Assembly: GCA_036186865.1 (NCBI GenBank)
Contig: AP025071.1
Coordinates: forward strand, 14,715,895-14,779,894
Reading direction: 5' to 3'
Source of the DNA: Eustoma russellianum
Taxonomy: Eukaryota; Streptophyta; Magnoliopsida; Gentianales; Gentianaceae
Length of the DNA: 64,000 nucleotides
Part shown: in pieces, positions 1 to 10,076 of the stretch
Numbering within the stretch: position 1 is the first letter of the stretch
Layout: every line of letters starts with the position of its first letter
Program-made: the position numbers and the translations under genes
The notes under the pieces: model-generated
Database searches by the model: none
The model's input: the letters and a program-made list of their open reading frames with translations, nothing else
Told to the model about the DNA's origin: nothing

Positions 1-907
1 AGTCTAAAATCGCAACTTACGGGCAAGGTCATCAGTTAACTTCCAAAATCACGTTTTATTTCCAAATCATACTTAGTATATAATCGGCGTTTATGACTAA
101 AATTAATCATTAATTCGAAGATCAACTCTTAATCAAGATCGTCGCTTATGTCTACAATCATGACTTACGGGTATGATCATTACTTAAAAATAAAGTTGCA
201 TTTTATTCCCAATAATATACCCAATACATCATCATTGCTTACGACTAAAAATCGGTACTTATGCCTAAGATCGTGACTTAGGGGCAAATCGTAACTTAAT
301 TTCTAAGAACATAACCTAAACCTATGCTTCCGCCGTGGATCTAGAACCATGCACTGAAAGATCGCACTGCCGAACACGTAGTACTCCTTCAACTCATTTC
401 AAAATTAGATCCAAGTGGTCGGCGGTGTCAGTTGTGCTGCGACATCACTCCTCCGCATCTCCTTGTCGAAGAATCTTAGGTCCGAGTGAGATGATGGTGG
501 AGGCGGTGCATGCCGGTTCAGCAGCTGATGCTACTGTGTTGAGGTGTTGGTCATGGTGACTATGACATCTTCAAGTGCTTGGGGGTAATCTCCTGATTCT
601 GGTGGTTCTCACCACCATTCCCAGCTGGCTCACGTCGTGGAGGCATTTCTTGTTATCCAAGTTCATGAGAAGAAATCGGGTTAGTCAATAATAAGTTGGA
701 AGGTTGAACACCAATAAATTGATAGTTAGACAAGGAAAGCTCATCATCGGCACACACCTCCCATAACCCAATCATAACCCAGGTCTAAGATCATATCTTA
801 AGTCTACTTTGTTTATTAGGGGTAAAATCGAAATTTTATAAAAGATCGTAACTTATGTCTAAGTGATCTAATTAAGCCTGCGTTTCCGAGGCAGATCTGA
901 AGCCTCA
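1..907 (-). mobile_element. Internal leader region of minus-strand gypsy-like element G0 (partial)
   Basis: Read on the minus strand, this follows the primer-binding site at 908-921. It holds short degenerate repeats built around GATCTTAGACATAAG-like words (seen reversed at 1-320 and 775-890), with a short gag remnant between the two blocks. The same order (PBS, repeat block, gag remnant, repeat block) occurs in element G1 at 22207-23260 on the plus strand, so both belong to one non-autonomous Ty3/gypsy-like family. The element continues off the left edge, so its other LTR is not visible. Confidence 0.75.
350..646 (-). pseudogene. gag remnant of gypsy-like element G0
   Basis: On the minus strand an ATG at 646-644 opens with MPPRREPAGNGGENHQNQ, resembling the MPPRR start of plant Ty3/gypsy Gag. 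It stops after roughly 28 codons. Further downstream, sequence like the Gag capsid start (a word similar to the FKRYYV stretch in G1) appears in other frames. The matching remnant in G1 is at 22607-22923. This is only the first tenth or so of a normal Gag and cannot encode a capsid. Confidence 0.6.
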
Positions 908-921
908 GCTCTGATACCACC
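908..921 (-). other. Primer-binding site of G0
   Basis: Minus strand reads GGTGGTATCAGAGC, complementary to the 3' end of plant initiator tRNA-Met. It lies directly inside the LTR edge at 922, as in G1 (22207-22220). This fixes the element's orientation as minus and makes 922-4134 its 5' LTR. Confidence 0.85.
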
Positions 922-3900
922 TGTAGCGCCCCGCTCCCGAGCCCTAGCATCAGGAACAGTGCACCCGCCGTATCTCGCTAAGGAGAATACAAGGCGTCGA
1001 ATCAATCTCTTACATGTCCGAAACAACGTAGAAATTTTTCTCGCGAAAACGTAAATCCTAACTTAAATTAACCTTCAATAATCATCTTTACATTACTGAA
1101 TAAAACTCTGATAATAAAAGTAATACAGAAGTCTGTAAAAAATCCCCAAGGTATAAATAAGAACAATCAGCTGCAGAGTCCCCCTCGTACCCTAGCTGCA
1201 GCTACCAACCAGCCCACTCAGCTATGTCCGTCCCGTCCTCAACGAAGATATGCTCGTAGTCCTCATCCGGCTCACCTGGGAAGTAGGGGCGAGTGACAGA
1301 AATCACCCAGTAGATGCCCGCCTCAAACCAATACAAAACATGCATGCCGAATGATATAACCACATAGCACATAAATATGATATAACATGCATAAGATGCG
1401 GTAAGTAAAGCACTCCACACAAAATGCGCAACTTCGTGATGCATGTCCTACTATGCATGTCACACGCAACAAAGTCATATCACACAAAATGCCGATATCT
1501 CTGCCATGCAATGTATGATCCCAGGACCTACTGAGTGGCTGTGGGTCGTACCCACCCACAGTCACCATCCTGAGTGTACTTGGCCCCGCCACCGTACACC
1601 ATCCTGAACGCCCGTGACCCGTACGCCACGACCCACCATCATGCAATGCACGTGCCATGAATGCAACCAACACAATCGCCTGAGGCCCCTGGCCCATCCT
1701 CACCATCATCCGGCACTCAAATTTAGGTTCGTAAATTTTTCGAATATTAGAAAGTTGTTATTTATCATCACCCTTAATTTTCCCTTAGCTTGTATTGATT
1801 TTTTAAAATGTTCTACTCATTTTCCCTATTTCTCCCTTATTTAATTCTATTTATTACTATTTATTTCTAATTTCTTGAATTTACCAAACTTTAGAAATTA
1901 AGTAGAAATAATTTAATTTTAACCCTTTATATTTTCTGGAATTTATTTGAATTTTACTGGTATTCAATTATATTTTTCTATACATTTTTTTTTGAGTGGT
2001 TAATGGGCCTCCTTCGGTCCGACCCGCTGACCAGCCGGCTTGGTCCGTTGGTCGGCCTGTTCTCTGTCTTAAATTAATTAATTATTTATTTATTTAATTG
2101 GATGTTCCACCAGTGGCAACGCCCGCTGTGATTTGTTTTTCGATCCCAACCCCCATTTTCTCCTATTTCCAGTCTATAGGAACCTATTCTAAGGCCAAAA
2201 CACAACTTCTTAAAGGCTCCTAATGTAAAAGTTCCCTATTTTCCCCTTTTTAAGGATATTTTGTTCTCGATTCAATCATACCACCAATTTCACACAGATA
2301 CACGCACATAACATCCATAAACAATATATCTCATGCTTTCCAACATAGACAAAATTTACAACTTAGACAAATTAAAACAACAAAACAAAATTTACAACTT
2401 AAAAAAATAAAACAACGAAACACATTAGTATACCATCAAAGCATGCATGAATCATACCCGTTTGAGGGGGAAGAGGCACCTACCTTTTTGACGAATCTCT
2501 TCTTCCCAACCCCGCTGACCTCTATGTTTGGTGTTGGACAAATCCTTCCTTTTTTCCTAAAGGCCTCGGATGGTTTCTTTGGAAAAGGGCAAAAAACTTT
2601 AACTTCCACAATTAATCCAGGAAGTTGACAAGTACAACTTTAAACACCTTTTCATTTACCGTTATACTTATCCGTTTATCATTTTATTACCGTTTCAATT
2701 CCAATTTATCATCCACGTGTAAGTATACCCACGTATAGGCCCGCGTCCATACACGTGCATATATGTGCTTATACTTACGCGTTTCATCCTCGACCCATTT
2801 TTTTTAACAACTCCTACACACTCCAATATATACATGCATATATTATATAATATCTATAATACCATATACATATAAAACTTACGATTTCGAAAGTACATCT
2901 TAAACTTTCGGTCAGTAGCCACTTTCTTTAAAAAAAAACCTTTACAACCTATGGCCCTTGTCTATCAATTTCATCCAAGCTCAATTTTCATATAACATCA
3001 CTTATACTTGCAACAACCCTTAATTTGGTAAAACATATTACACAAACACATGCACACAGTTTTGGGGCACTGACCATAGGGACAGTGGGCCGCCTGTCCT
3101 CCTACAGCAACAAGAAGTCCAATTTTAAATAATTATAATTGATATCCATGTATTACAATTAATGTTCCATAAATTACTTTACACATATTTTAAACGAAAA
3201 GGAGCTGTAATTTGGTCGCTGTCCTCTTAATTCGACAGCAAAACAAAAAAAAGAACTAATTTAACTCATGCACATATTTGCCTTGCAAACAATACCCTAT
3301 TTGAGAAAGTAAAAGAAGCTTTATTATTTTTTTTGGCCTAAAGATCACCACATTACCATGCATACTAAGTATACTGAAACTTGAACATATATATCTTTTA
3401 CACACATCTCAGTACATATTACATTTAACCATTAAATCCTGCGTACGTACATCTATATAACTCACTTATACCCGCAGCCCATTATGTAACAACCTCAAAG
3501 TTCAAGCAATTTGTATACATATATACATACATATAATCGGTGCATAATTACAACAATTACATATGTATACGCAACAATCTATACAAACAACATTACGTAT
3601 GCATGATCCAATTTGATACAAAAATAACATAATAACGTTGGAAAATCATAGCAATTATAGAAAAGGGTACTTGCTTCGTGTCTCGATTATACGCGATATA
3701 CGAAAACCAGGATGAAAATCGGATGAAAAAGTTGTTGGCTTTGCTCCTAATATCTGCGGCACCAGGATGGGATTTTTTTGGAGAAAATAGTTGGCTGTAG
3801 CTTTGATGGAGGCTGGCCGATTTTAGGTATGGTGAATTAGGGTAGAATTTTTGGTGTTATATATGTATAGATATAGGCAGTTTTTTTATAGTAATATCCT

Positions 3901-4134
3901 AAGTTAATTAGGATATCTTCTCCTACTTAAATTTTGAATTGGTGATTTGTTTTAAACTTATCTATTTACTACCTAATCATATTAGGATTTTAGTTTTTAA
4001 ATTTATCTTTCTTTATTTTCTTTTTCTTTTCATTTTTTTATGTCGTGTGTGTAATGTGTATAATATATATGAATTTGTTTTACTAACGTGCATGGCATGC
4101 AATACTCCACGTAGAAAAATAATGGGGCATAACA
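922..4134 (-). repeat. 5' LTR of gypsy-like element G0
   Basis: The PBS-side edge is TGTAGCGCCCCG on the plus strand, the same terminus as the G1 LTRs (CGGGGCGCTACA, reversed). Reading inward, the words for ACGCCTTGTAT, TACGGCGGG and CCTACTGAGTG match G1. I place the outer edge at 4134 because the minus strand there starts TGTTATGCCCC, like the TGTTATAATCC start of the G1 LTR, and because the gag reading frame of the disrupted copia element A resumes just beyond it. The LTR would be 3.2 kb, longer than the 1.92 kb of G1, so it is a diverged subfamily or holds insertions. A long AT-rich stretch (1740-3700) contains no gene that I can support. The outer edge is less certain than the inner one. 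Confidence 0.65.
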
Positions 4135-4313
4135 AAACCACAGCCTTTCAAATTATTGATCATTCGAAATTTCCACAAAGAATAATTTTGGGCATCAAAC
4201 ATAGGTGCTGTAGTGTTTGATCCAGAAAATAGTGCAGTAGGTTTGGGAGATGAAGTGTGAGATGAAGAGGTTGAGGTTGTCATTCCCATGATCTTTAACC
4301 TAGCTACTTGCAA
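4135..4313 (-). pseudogene. gag N-terminus of copia element A, truncated
   Basis: The minus-strand frame contains a Ser/Thr-rich head followed by DAQNYSLWKFRMINNLKG. This is the NYxxWxxxM signature at the start of the plant copia Gag (UBN2/DUF4219-like region). The likely start is the internal Met at MGMTTSTSSS, about 8 codons in. The homology ends at GCGF, where the G0 LTR begins; the following in-frame residues are LTR sequence. Only about 55 residues of Gag remain. Confidence 0.7.
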
Positions 4314-4338
4314 AGATAGGCCAAGAGATCAAGGTTAG

Positions 4339-4352
4339 GCTCTGATACCAAT
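4339..4352 (-). other. Primer-binding site of copia element A
   Basis: Minus strand reads TTGGTATCAGAGCC directly after the LTR end (CCTAACA). It is complementary to initiator tRNA-Met, as usual for plant copia elements. Confidence 0.85.
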
Positions 4353-5726
4353 TGTTAGGTCCGAAACACACTCTAGAGGAGGGGTGCATAGAGTGTTTGA
4401 CACTTTTGCAGAATTTTCTTGTTTGGCTCAACTCAAAAGAAATTCAAAATCAAAGCAAGAATGGGAGATGAGAAGCAATGAATGAATACAATGAATATAG
4501 AGTGGTTCGAATCGTAAATGATTCTACTCCACTTCCACTTTGTTGCCAAAGTGGATTTTCAACAACTACTCTTCTTATTAGAGACAATAAGAACAACCAC
4601 AACAACACTTACACTAACACCTTAGTGTAAGCAACAACAACAACTTCTTGCACAAAACACACTTGTGCAACTACAGCAACTATAGCTCTTAGCAAGAACA
4701 ACTTCTTGCTACCTCACAACTTCAACAAAGTTCCCTCAAGAACTTTCTCACAGTGGGTTGAAAGAAATAGTAAGGTTCACACTTTCTCACTAGTCTAAGC
4801 ACAAGCAAGAGATCAAATATTTATGGTTTCTCTTGTGCTAGACTCTCTATCTCTCAATATACAACAATGAATAGCGAAGAAAATCTTAACAAACTTTAAG
4901 CAATTTTACAAGTGTGCGAGAACAATACAACAATGAATAATGAAGCTAGATAATGGTGAAAGTGTGTATTTGCCTCATCCAAGCCTCTTTCTTTTATAGA
5001 TGAAGTTCACCACGTTTTTGAAGCTCCACCAAGTCTTCACAAGGTATCCAAATGTCAAGATGATGTCTAAATAGACTTGAGCCACCCTATGGAGTGATTT
5101 GATCTTCAACAACCATCCTAGAGAATCTTAGACATGGATAAAATAGTCATGGAAGCATGTAGTATGTTGGGTTAAAGTCCACAAGAAATTTGAGAAAGAT
5201 TGGAGAGAGAAAACATCATAGATCTCCCTTGGATTTTGTTCCAGCATTCAAAAAATTTTGAATTCTAAGGGACGTCGATCGATCCATGTGGGTTCCAATT
5301 TTGAACCTGCAGGACATCGATCGATCGATGTCTCTCCTTTGAGAGACTGATGTACATCGATCGATCGATGTCTCCTGGCCTGAGAGATTGATGTCTTGCC
5401 GAAGCTTTCTAGAGTTTGAACCTGTCTTACGTCGATTGATCGACGTCTCTTGCTGAGAGACTCACGTGACGTTGATCGATCGACGTCCCTCTAGTTGAGA
5501 GATTGACGTAGGACCGAAAGTTTTAAACTTCCACAATCTTCACATGGATTGATCCATGTGCCTTTCTGTGGGGCTGATGTATACGTCAATCGATCCATGT
5601 GAGAGATTGACGTCTCACAATGTGTGTTTCTCATTTTGCTTCAAATTCAAAGTGTGAAATTCCATTTTAGCCTATTCAAAACATCTTTTAACATCATCAA
5701 AACATCTTATATTCCAGCGAGGATTA
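4353..5726 (-). repeat. LTR of copia element A (cut by element B)
   Basis: Starts TGTTAGGTCCGAAAC on the plus strand, directly beside the PBS. At least 1374 bp remain before element B. The distal part carries an array of CGATCGAT palindromes (5270-5600). The true outer end was not found; sequence after B (13137 onward) does not obviously continue it. Confidence 0.7.
5270..5600. repeat. CGAT palindrome array in the LTR of element A
   Basis: About seven copies of a palindrome of the form ACRTCGATCGATCGAYGT are spaced 35-75 bp apart, near 5272, 5313, 5352, 5428, 5468, 5541 and 5581. Intervening sequence repeats words such as GAGAGACTGATGT. A similar array sits near the start of the LTR of element C (33350-33600). 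The two elements have different gag and LTR ends, so the array is either shared by descent of U3 regions or convergent. Confidence 0.8.
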
Positions 5727-8480
5727 TGTAGGATCTGCAAGACACCACAAGAAGGGGGGGGATTGAATTGTGGGTGCAGAAAATGTGGTTTTTAAAATTG
5801 TTTTAAACCAAAAAACCAACTTATGAAAACAGTTTCTGTTTTCAGGACCAGTTTTGAAACGTTTTGAAACCTAGGTTGCAGCTCTTCAAAAATTCTGAAA
5901 TTTGGAGAGAATTTATTCTCAGATGTTTTGAGTATCTTCTAAAAATTTCATATTAAAATTCAACCTCTAACCCCTTGAAAAATTGTTGGTGGTCAGATTG
6001 CGCAAATCTGCCAGAAACAGTAGTCTGATTTGAAAAATTTATTCCTATCTGTCCTTAACTCCAAATGCTCTGAAAATTTAATGACTAACCCCTTATTAGT
6101 TTTACTTAAATGGGTAGAAACATTTTTGAAAAATTCTTTTGGGAAGTTAGTCAAATACGATCAAAGTCTCAACCTTTGCAAGCCTAAAAATAAGACTGCA
6201 CAAGTCTCAGAACTTTGGGCGTTTGGATGATTTATACTTGTCTAAAAAAGTTGAAACTTGCGCAAAAAAAAACCTTAAAACGGTGGCTATAACTCTGGAA
6301 AGTTTCGTGATGTTTAAACTTCGTTTACTATTTTTACCAACGTAATAAAAAATGACAAACAGTGCTGAAACTGAAAGTAAGTGTTCAAAGTAAATAACAC
6401 CAGGAATTTTATACTGGTTCGGTTATAAACAACCTACTCCAGTCTTCGAGGACACCTTCCTCGGTCAGCACTAATCACACAACACAAAGAACACCTTACC
6501 ACAGGGTTGATGGAGTTACACACCAACTCGAACCCTTTACAAATCTTGTATGAAAATACAATAATCACGAACACCACCACCTTGCAAGTGCAAGATTGAC
6601 CACACCTTGATCAATCTTTTACAATGATAAAAAGAATATGTGGTGGTCTATATGAAGCCTATTCAAGTATATGAATATGAGTACAATAGGCTTTTAGTGA
6701 GAAGAAAGAAAGAGAGTGTAGAAAGAAGATATGGAAGACGTTTTTGATCTTGGAATTTGCAAGACTTGTTCTTGTTTTTGTTTTGCTCTCTTTCTTCGTT
6801 TTTATCAAGTTAGCTTCCCCCCTATAGCATTCTTCTCCTATTGAAAATTATCTTCTAAGTCCTTGGAAGAGTGTATTGCATCATTGTGACATGTTTTTGC
6901 TTACTTGACATCTCCTCATTGGATGATCATTAAGCTCTTGCTTACTTGGCACTCATTGATTGGATGAATGTTGTCATCACTTGATGACTAGATAAATCTG
7001 AAATTAAACCTCAAAAAGCATGTGCCAATTAGCCATAAACTTATTACCATAAGTTGCCACAAAATTATCTAGGCAAATAACTCATATTTGCATGAAAAAA
7101 TCGGCCATTAACATCGCTTGCACATGCTGAAATTTCAGCATGTGTAACATTTGCATTTTATTCAAAATATTGCGAAGTTTACTTTGATTTAATCCAAGAA
7201 ATCAATCACCATTTAGTACAAGACATTCTTATCATTTTTGGAATAAACATTAGTCACCAATAAGGCCTAGAAATCGGCCATATACATTTCCACACATGCT
7301 GAAATTTCAGCATGTGTGATATTCAAAGATATCACCATTTTAATTCCATAAAATATTCAAAATACTTCCATACTATCTCCCAATTAATCCACATTATTCA
7401 AGATAACAAAATATGCCTCATAAAGTGAAAACATTTCGGCCAGCCTAGACTACACATGCTGAATTTTCAGCATGTGTCACAAATGTGACAAAGTTTGAAA
7501 TATTACCTTTTGTAGTTCCTTTCTTTATGTCACCAACATTGCATGCTTCATTCTTGGCCAATCAAGATGCCAACAAAGCTCCACATATGCTCCAACATGG
7601 CTGGTTTAGGCATGTGGTGTGAATATATATGTGCTGGATTTTATTTTTGCAAACTTTGTAAAATAGTGCACATTTAATTATACACATATGTCATATTCCA
7701 ATCTGCTCTTAATTAATTTTTCTAGAACTTTAGAATGTATGGAGTATGTAAAAAGTGTCTAGGTACATGTTATATGCCATGCCAAAAATGTTCCATGTAT
7801 CGTGTACGTAGAGAACCGAATTTTCGATGTTTATCGATTACCCGATTTTTCTCTAATTAAATTCCAACTTTTTGCACATGTTACATATATTATGTTATAC
7901 ATAATATACATAAATTAAAATTTATTATTCAGCTCATAGGCTGATCTTAAAGTGGCGCCCAAAACATGTGCCAAAATTGAATTTTGAAATTTCCACAATT
8001 TGGCCTTAATTGAGGGCGATTTGTGTGTGCCGAACATGGAATAATTTTATGGCTGCACATACCATGTAAGCCACGAAATTTGTGGTCATTTTTGAAGTGT
8101 AGGGGCTGGCCAACTATTTATGACAAGTACGTGACACGTTGGTGAAGTTTCGGTATTCACCCGATACGACAATTTTTGGTTTAGAACCTTTTAACGTGTC
8201 GTAATAAATTTGTCATCACCATGAATTATATCATATGATATAAGTCCTGAATATACTCATAAATATGAGTTAAGTATAGTGGTGTGACGTTAACGTACGT
8301 ACGTAAAATATATAACGTGTCGGTAGTACGTTGGAATATATGTGTATTTGCCTGAATATATATATGTATATATGTATATATGTATATATGTATATATATA
8401 TATATGTATATATGTATATATATATATATATGCACGTATATATATATATATATCTATGTATATATATATATATATGTATG

Positions 8481-8532
<52 letters not shown>

Positions 8533-8896
8533 TGGTAAATGGCGTGTGAGGGGGGTGGAGAAACTTTCCTTTCCTCAATTTGTTGCCTTTGTGCCTTTTC
8601 CAAATATAGCTTCCTTTAATGAACTACTTAGTTTAATTAACTAAGTACTTCACTTAATGAACTAGTTTAGTTCATTAATGATGGCACCTGAAAATAGTTC
8701 AAACACAACAAATGCTTGCCATTTAATGTAAGCTTTAAAGCTTCATGGCTCGTTAGTACGACAACATTATATATGAACTATATAAGGCAAGTTTTATGCA
8801 ACAACGTGTCATGACATAAAATATGTCATGCATTTCTTCGTAACACGTTATTTAAATCATGCATTTTGAAATCACTCAAATTCCTTTTTCTCTACA
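5727..8896 (-). repeat. 3' LTR of element B (left copy)
   Basis: Same LTR family as D and E. Carries the three palindromes (7121-7144, 7291-7318, 7452-7477), each shortly after a CGGCCA-containing word, a TATA-like sequence near 6798 (minus strand), a perfect palindrome around TCATATGA at about 8227, and a large TA/TATG microsatellite (about 8340-8533). It is about 110 bp longer than its partner, mostly because of this microsatellite. A G tract lies about 20 bp from the U5 edge, as in the other family members. Confidence 0.92.
8340..8533. repeat. TA/TATG compound microsatellite inside the B LTR
   Basis: About 190 bp of TATATATG, TATG and TA units. The same place in the partner LTR (12732-12773) holds only a simple TA run of about 40 bp, so the tract has grown or shrunk since insertion. 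Long ORFs of Tyr/Ile/Cys seen here on both strands are artefacts of this repeat. Confidence 0.95.
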
Positions 8897-9060
8897 ATCT
8901 CCCCCTTTTGATGATTTTCAAAATAACCTACATTCATGATTTAAATCTTCACTCCCCCTTCAATCGTGCATAAATTCAAATTTTGAATTTCAAATTTCAA
9001 ATCCGCTCCCCCTTGATTTATGCAATCTCCCCCTGCATTCTTTCCCCCTTTATTTTGGAA
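8897..9060 (-). repeat. Polypurine tract array of element B
   Basis: Next to the LTR edge, the plus strand repeats CTCCCCCTT words near 8898, 8951, 9005, 9026 and 9043; on the coding strand these are AAGGGGGAG. The copy touching the LTR (8897-8909) is in the position of the real PPT that primes plus-strand DNA synthesis. D has six such copies at 43433-43641. Published descriptions of Sireviruses report multiplied PPTs, which supports the lineage call. Confidence 0.75.
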
Positions 9061-9369
9061 AGACAATCAAAAGTGCATGTAAAGAAGAAAAAATCATGCA
9101 TTTTAAATAATCTCAAAGGTGCGTTCTTAAGGGTTATTTTTTCAACCCTTTGAGAATGTCCCTTTTGGTACCCAAATTTGGGTGACCTTTCTAGGTCTTC
9201 CAAAAGGTCAGAAAGGTGATGAAGACGCAACATAATATACGTTAGGGGCAAATGCATTTGGCCTTTGGCCGAGAATCCCATCATGCATATAGTATGGTTT
9301 TCGTTTTTGATATGCATTTCGGCTTGTATGCACGGGGAGTGATTTAGATGCATTTTTACGATATGAATG
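9061..9369 (-). pseudogene. Out-of-frame gag C-terminal tail of element B
   Basis: Minus-strand sequence here parallels the end of the D Gag (the region ending in WVPKGTF), but in another frame than the 216-residue ORF, with stops. After about 9130 it runs into 3' untranslated sequence shared with D (a word for CTTTCCAAAATAAAG). There is no pol sequence between: the deletion joins the end of gag to the 3' leader of the PPT array. Confidence 0.6.
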
Positions 9370-10020
9370 TCACATATGCATCAGTGGCTTTCTTTCATAT
9401 CTATATGGCACATGATTGCACTTTGTATAATATGAAGAATAAGAAGCACGATGAGATGAGATGAGTGGTGTACTAGCCTTCTTCTTAGGTTGTATAGTTT
9501 TATGCGGTTTCATAGATGTAGATAAAATCAATTTTGTAGCCTTATTTTGAACTTTATTTTCTTTAATGTATCCTACTCCGATTTTATCATTTCCATCCTT
9601 CTGAGAAGAGATAAGATGATCTAGAATACAAGTATCCGTATCGAATTGTTTTCGAGTCTTTTCTAGGTCTTCGTTTCTTGATTTCAAATTTGAAATTTCG
9701 GCTTTCAGTTCAGTGTTCTCGGATTTCAATGATGAAATTTCAGACCTTAATGAATTTATCATGCAAGACGACTCTTCTTTTGAATCGTTTAATTGAGACA
9801 CAATATTTGTCTTAGAAGATTCTAACAATTTCTTCTTACCAATTAAGCGTTTCTTTTCTTTTGCAAGAGTTTTAGCAAACTTATGCAATTCAAGGTATTG
9901 AACATACAAATCATGATATGATGGTTCAGAATCAGAATCAGAATGTACCTCACCATCCAGAAGTGGAGGCCTTTGGCTTGGCATACCTTCTTGCTCGGTT
10001 TTTTGTCTAGTGGTTGCCAT
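9370..10020 (-). CDS. Shortened Gag of element B (coiled coil kept, UBN2 and zinc knuckle lost)
   Basis: A 216-codon ORF on the minus strand with ATG at 10020, 43 bp after the PBS, as in D. Residues 1-24 match the D Gag head (QRPPL-LDGE). The next residue jumps to the acidic SDSDSEPSY segment found near residue 380 of D Gag. About 355 residues, including the UBN2 capsid-like domain and the CCHC knuckle, are thus missing with the frame kept. Residues about 35-125 are Lys/Glu/Ser-rich heptad-like sequence that should form a coiled coil. The product could not package RNA by the usual zinc knuckle. Whether it is made or acts as an interfering partner of full Gag is unknown; the intact frame is the only hint. 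Confidence 0.75.
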   Translation of the reverse strand: MATTRQKTEQEGMPSQRPPLLDGEVHSDSDSEPSYHDLYVQYLELHKFAKTLAKEKKRLIGKKKLLESSKTNIVSQLNDSKEESSCMINSLRSEISSLKSENTELKAEISNLKSRNEDLEKTRKQFDTDTCILDHLISSQKDGNDKIGVGYIKENKVQNKATKLILSTSMKPHKTIQPKKKASTPLISSHRASYSSYYTKCNHVPYRYERKPLMHM

Positions 10021-10063
10021 CTCACAAAGATCGTTGGATCTCCTTGTCGTGAGTATGCCTGCT

Positions 10064-10076
10064 CTCTGATACCACT
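10064..10076 (-). other. Primer-binding site of element B
   Basis: Minus strand reads AGTGGTATCAGAG immediately after the LTR end (CCTACA). It is complementary to initiator tRNA-Met and identical in position to the D PBS. Confidence 0.9.

Larger units (their letters stand above)
4135..5726 (-). mobile_element. Copia element A, 5' end fragment (minus strand)
   Basis: Contains, in minus-strand order, an LTR (5726 to 4353), a tRNA-Met PBS, and the start of a copia gag. G0 cuts the gag at 4134/4135 and element B cuts the LTR at 5726/5727. The rest of A is not recognisable in the window. Being interrupted twice, A is older than both G0 and B. Confidence 0.7.

Noticed and set aside
335..559. Plus-strand ORF near the left edge
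   Set aside because: It overlaps the minus-strand gag remnant of G0; no independent support.
908..921. tRNA-Met-like words as possible tRNA genes
   Set aside because: Only 12-14 bases complementary to the tRNA 3' end, always at LTR edges; these are primer-binding sites, and no cloverleaf surrounds them.
7121..7477. Regularly spaced palindromes resembling a CRISPR or terminator array
   Set aside because: Spacing is irregular, only three copies per LTR, and the setting is a plant retrotransposon LTR; not a CRISPR array or bacterial terminators.
8226..8644. Overlapping ORFs of Tyr/Ile/Met/Cys on both strands
   Set aside because: Translation of the TA/TATG microsatellite.
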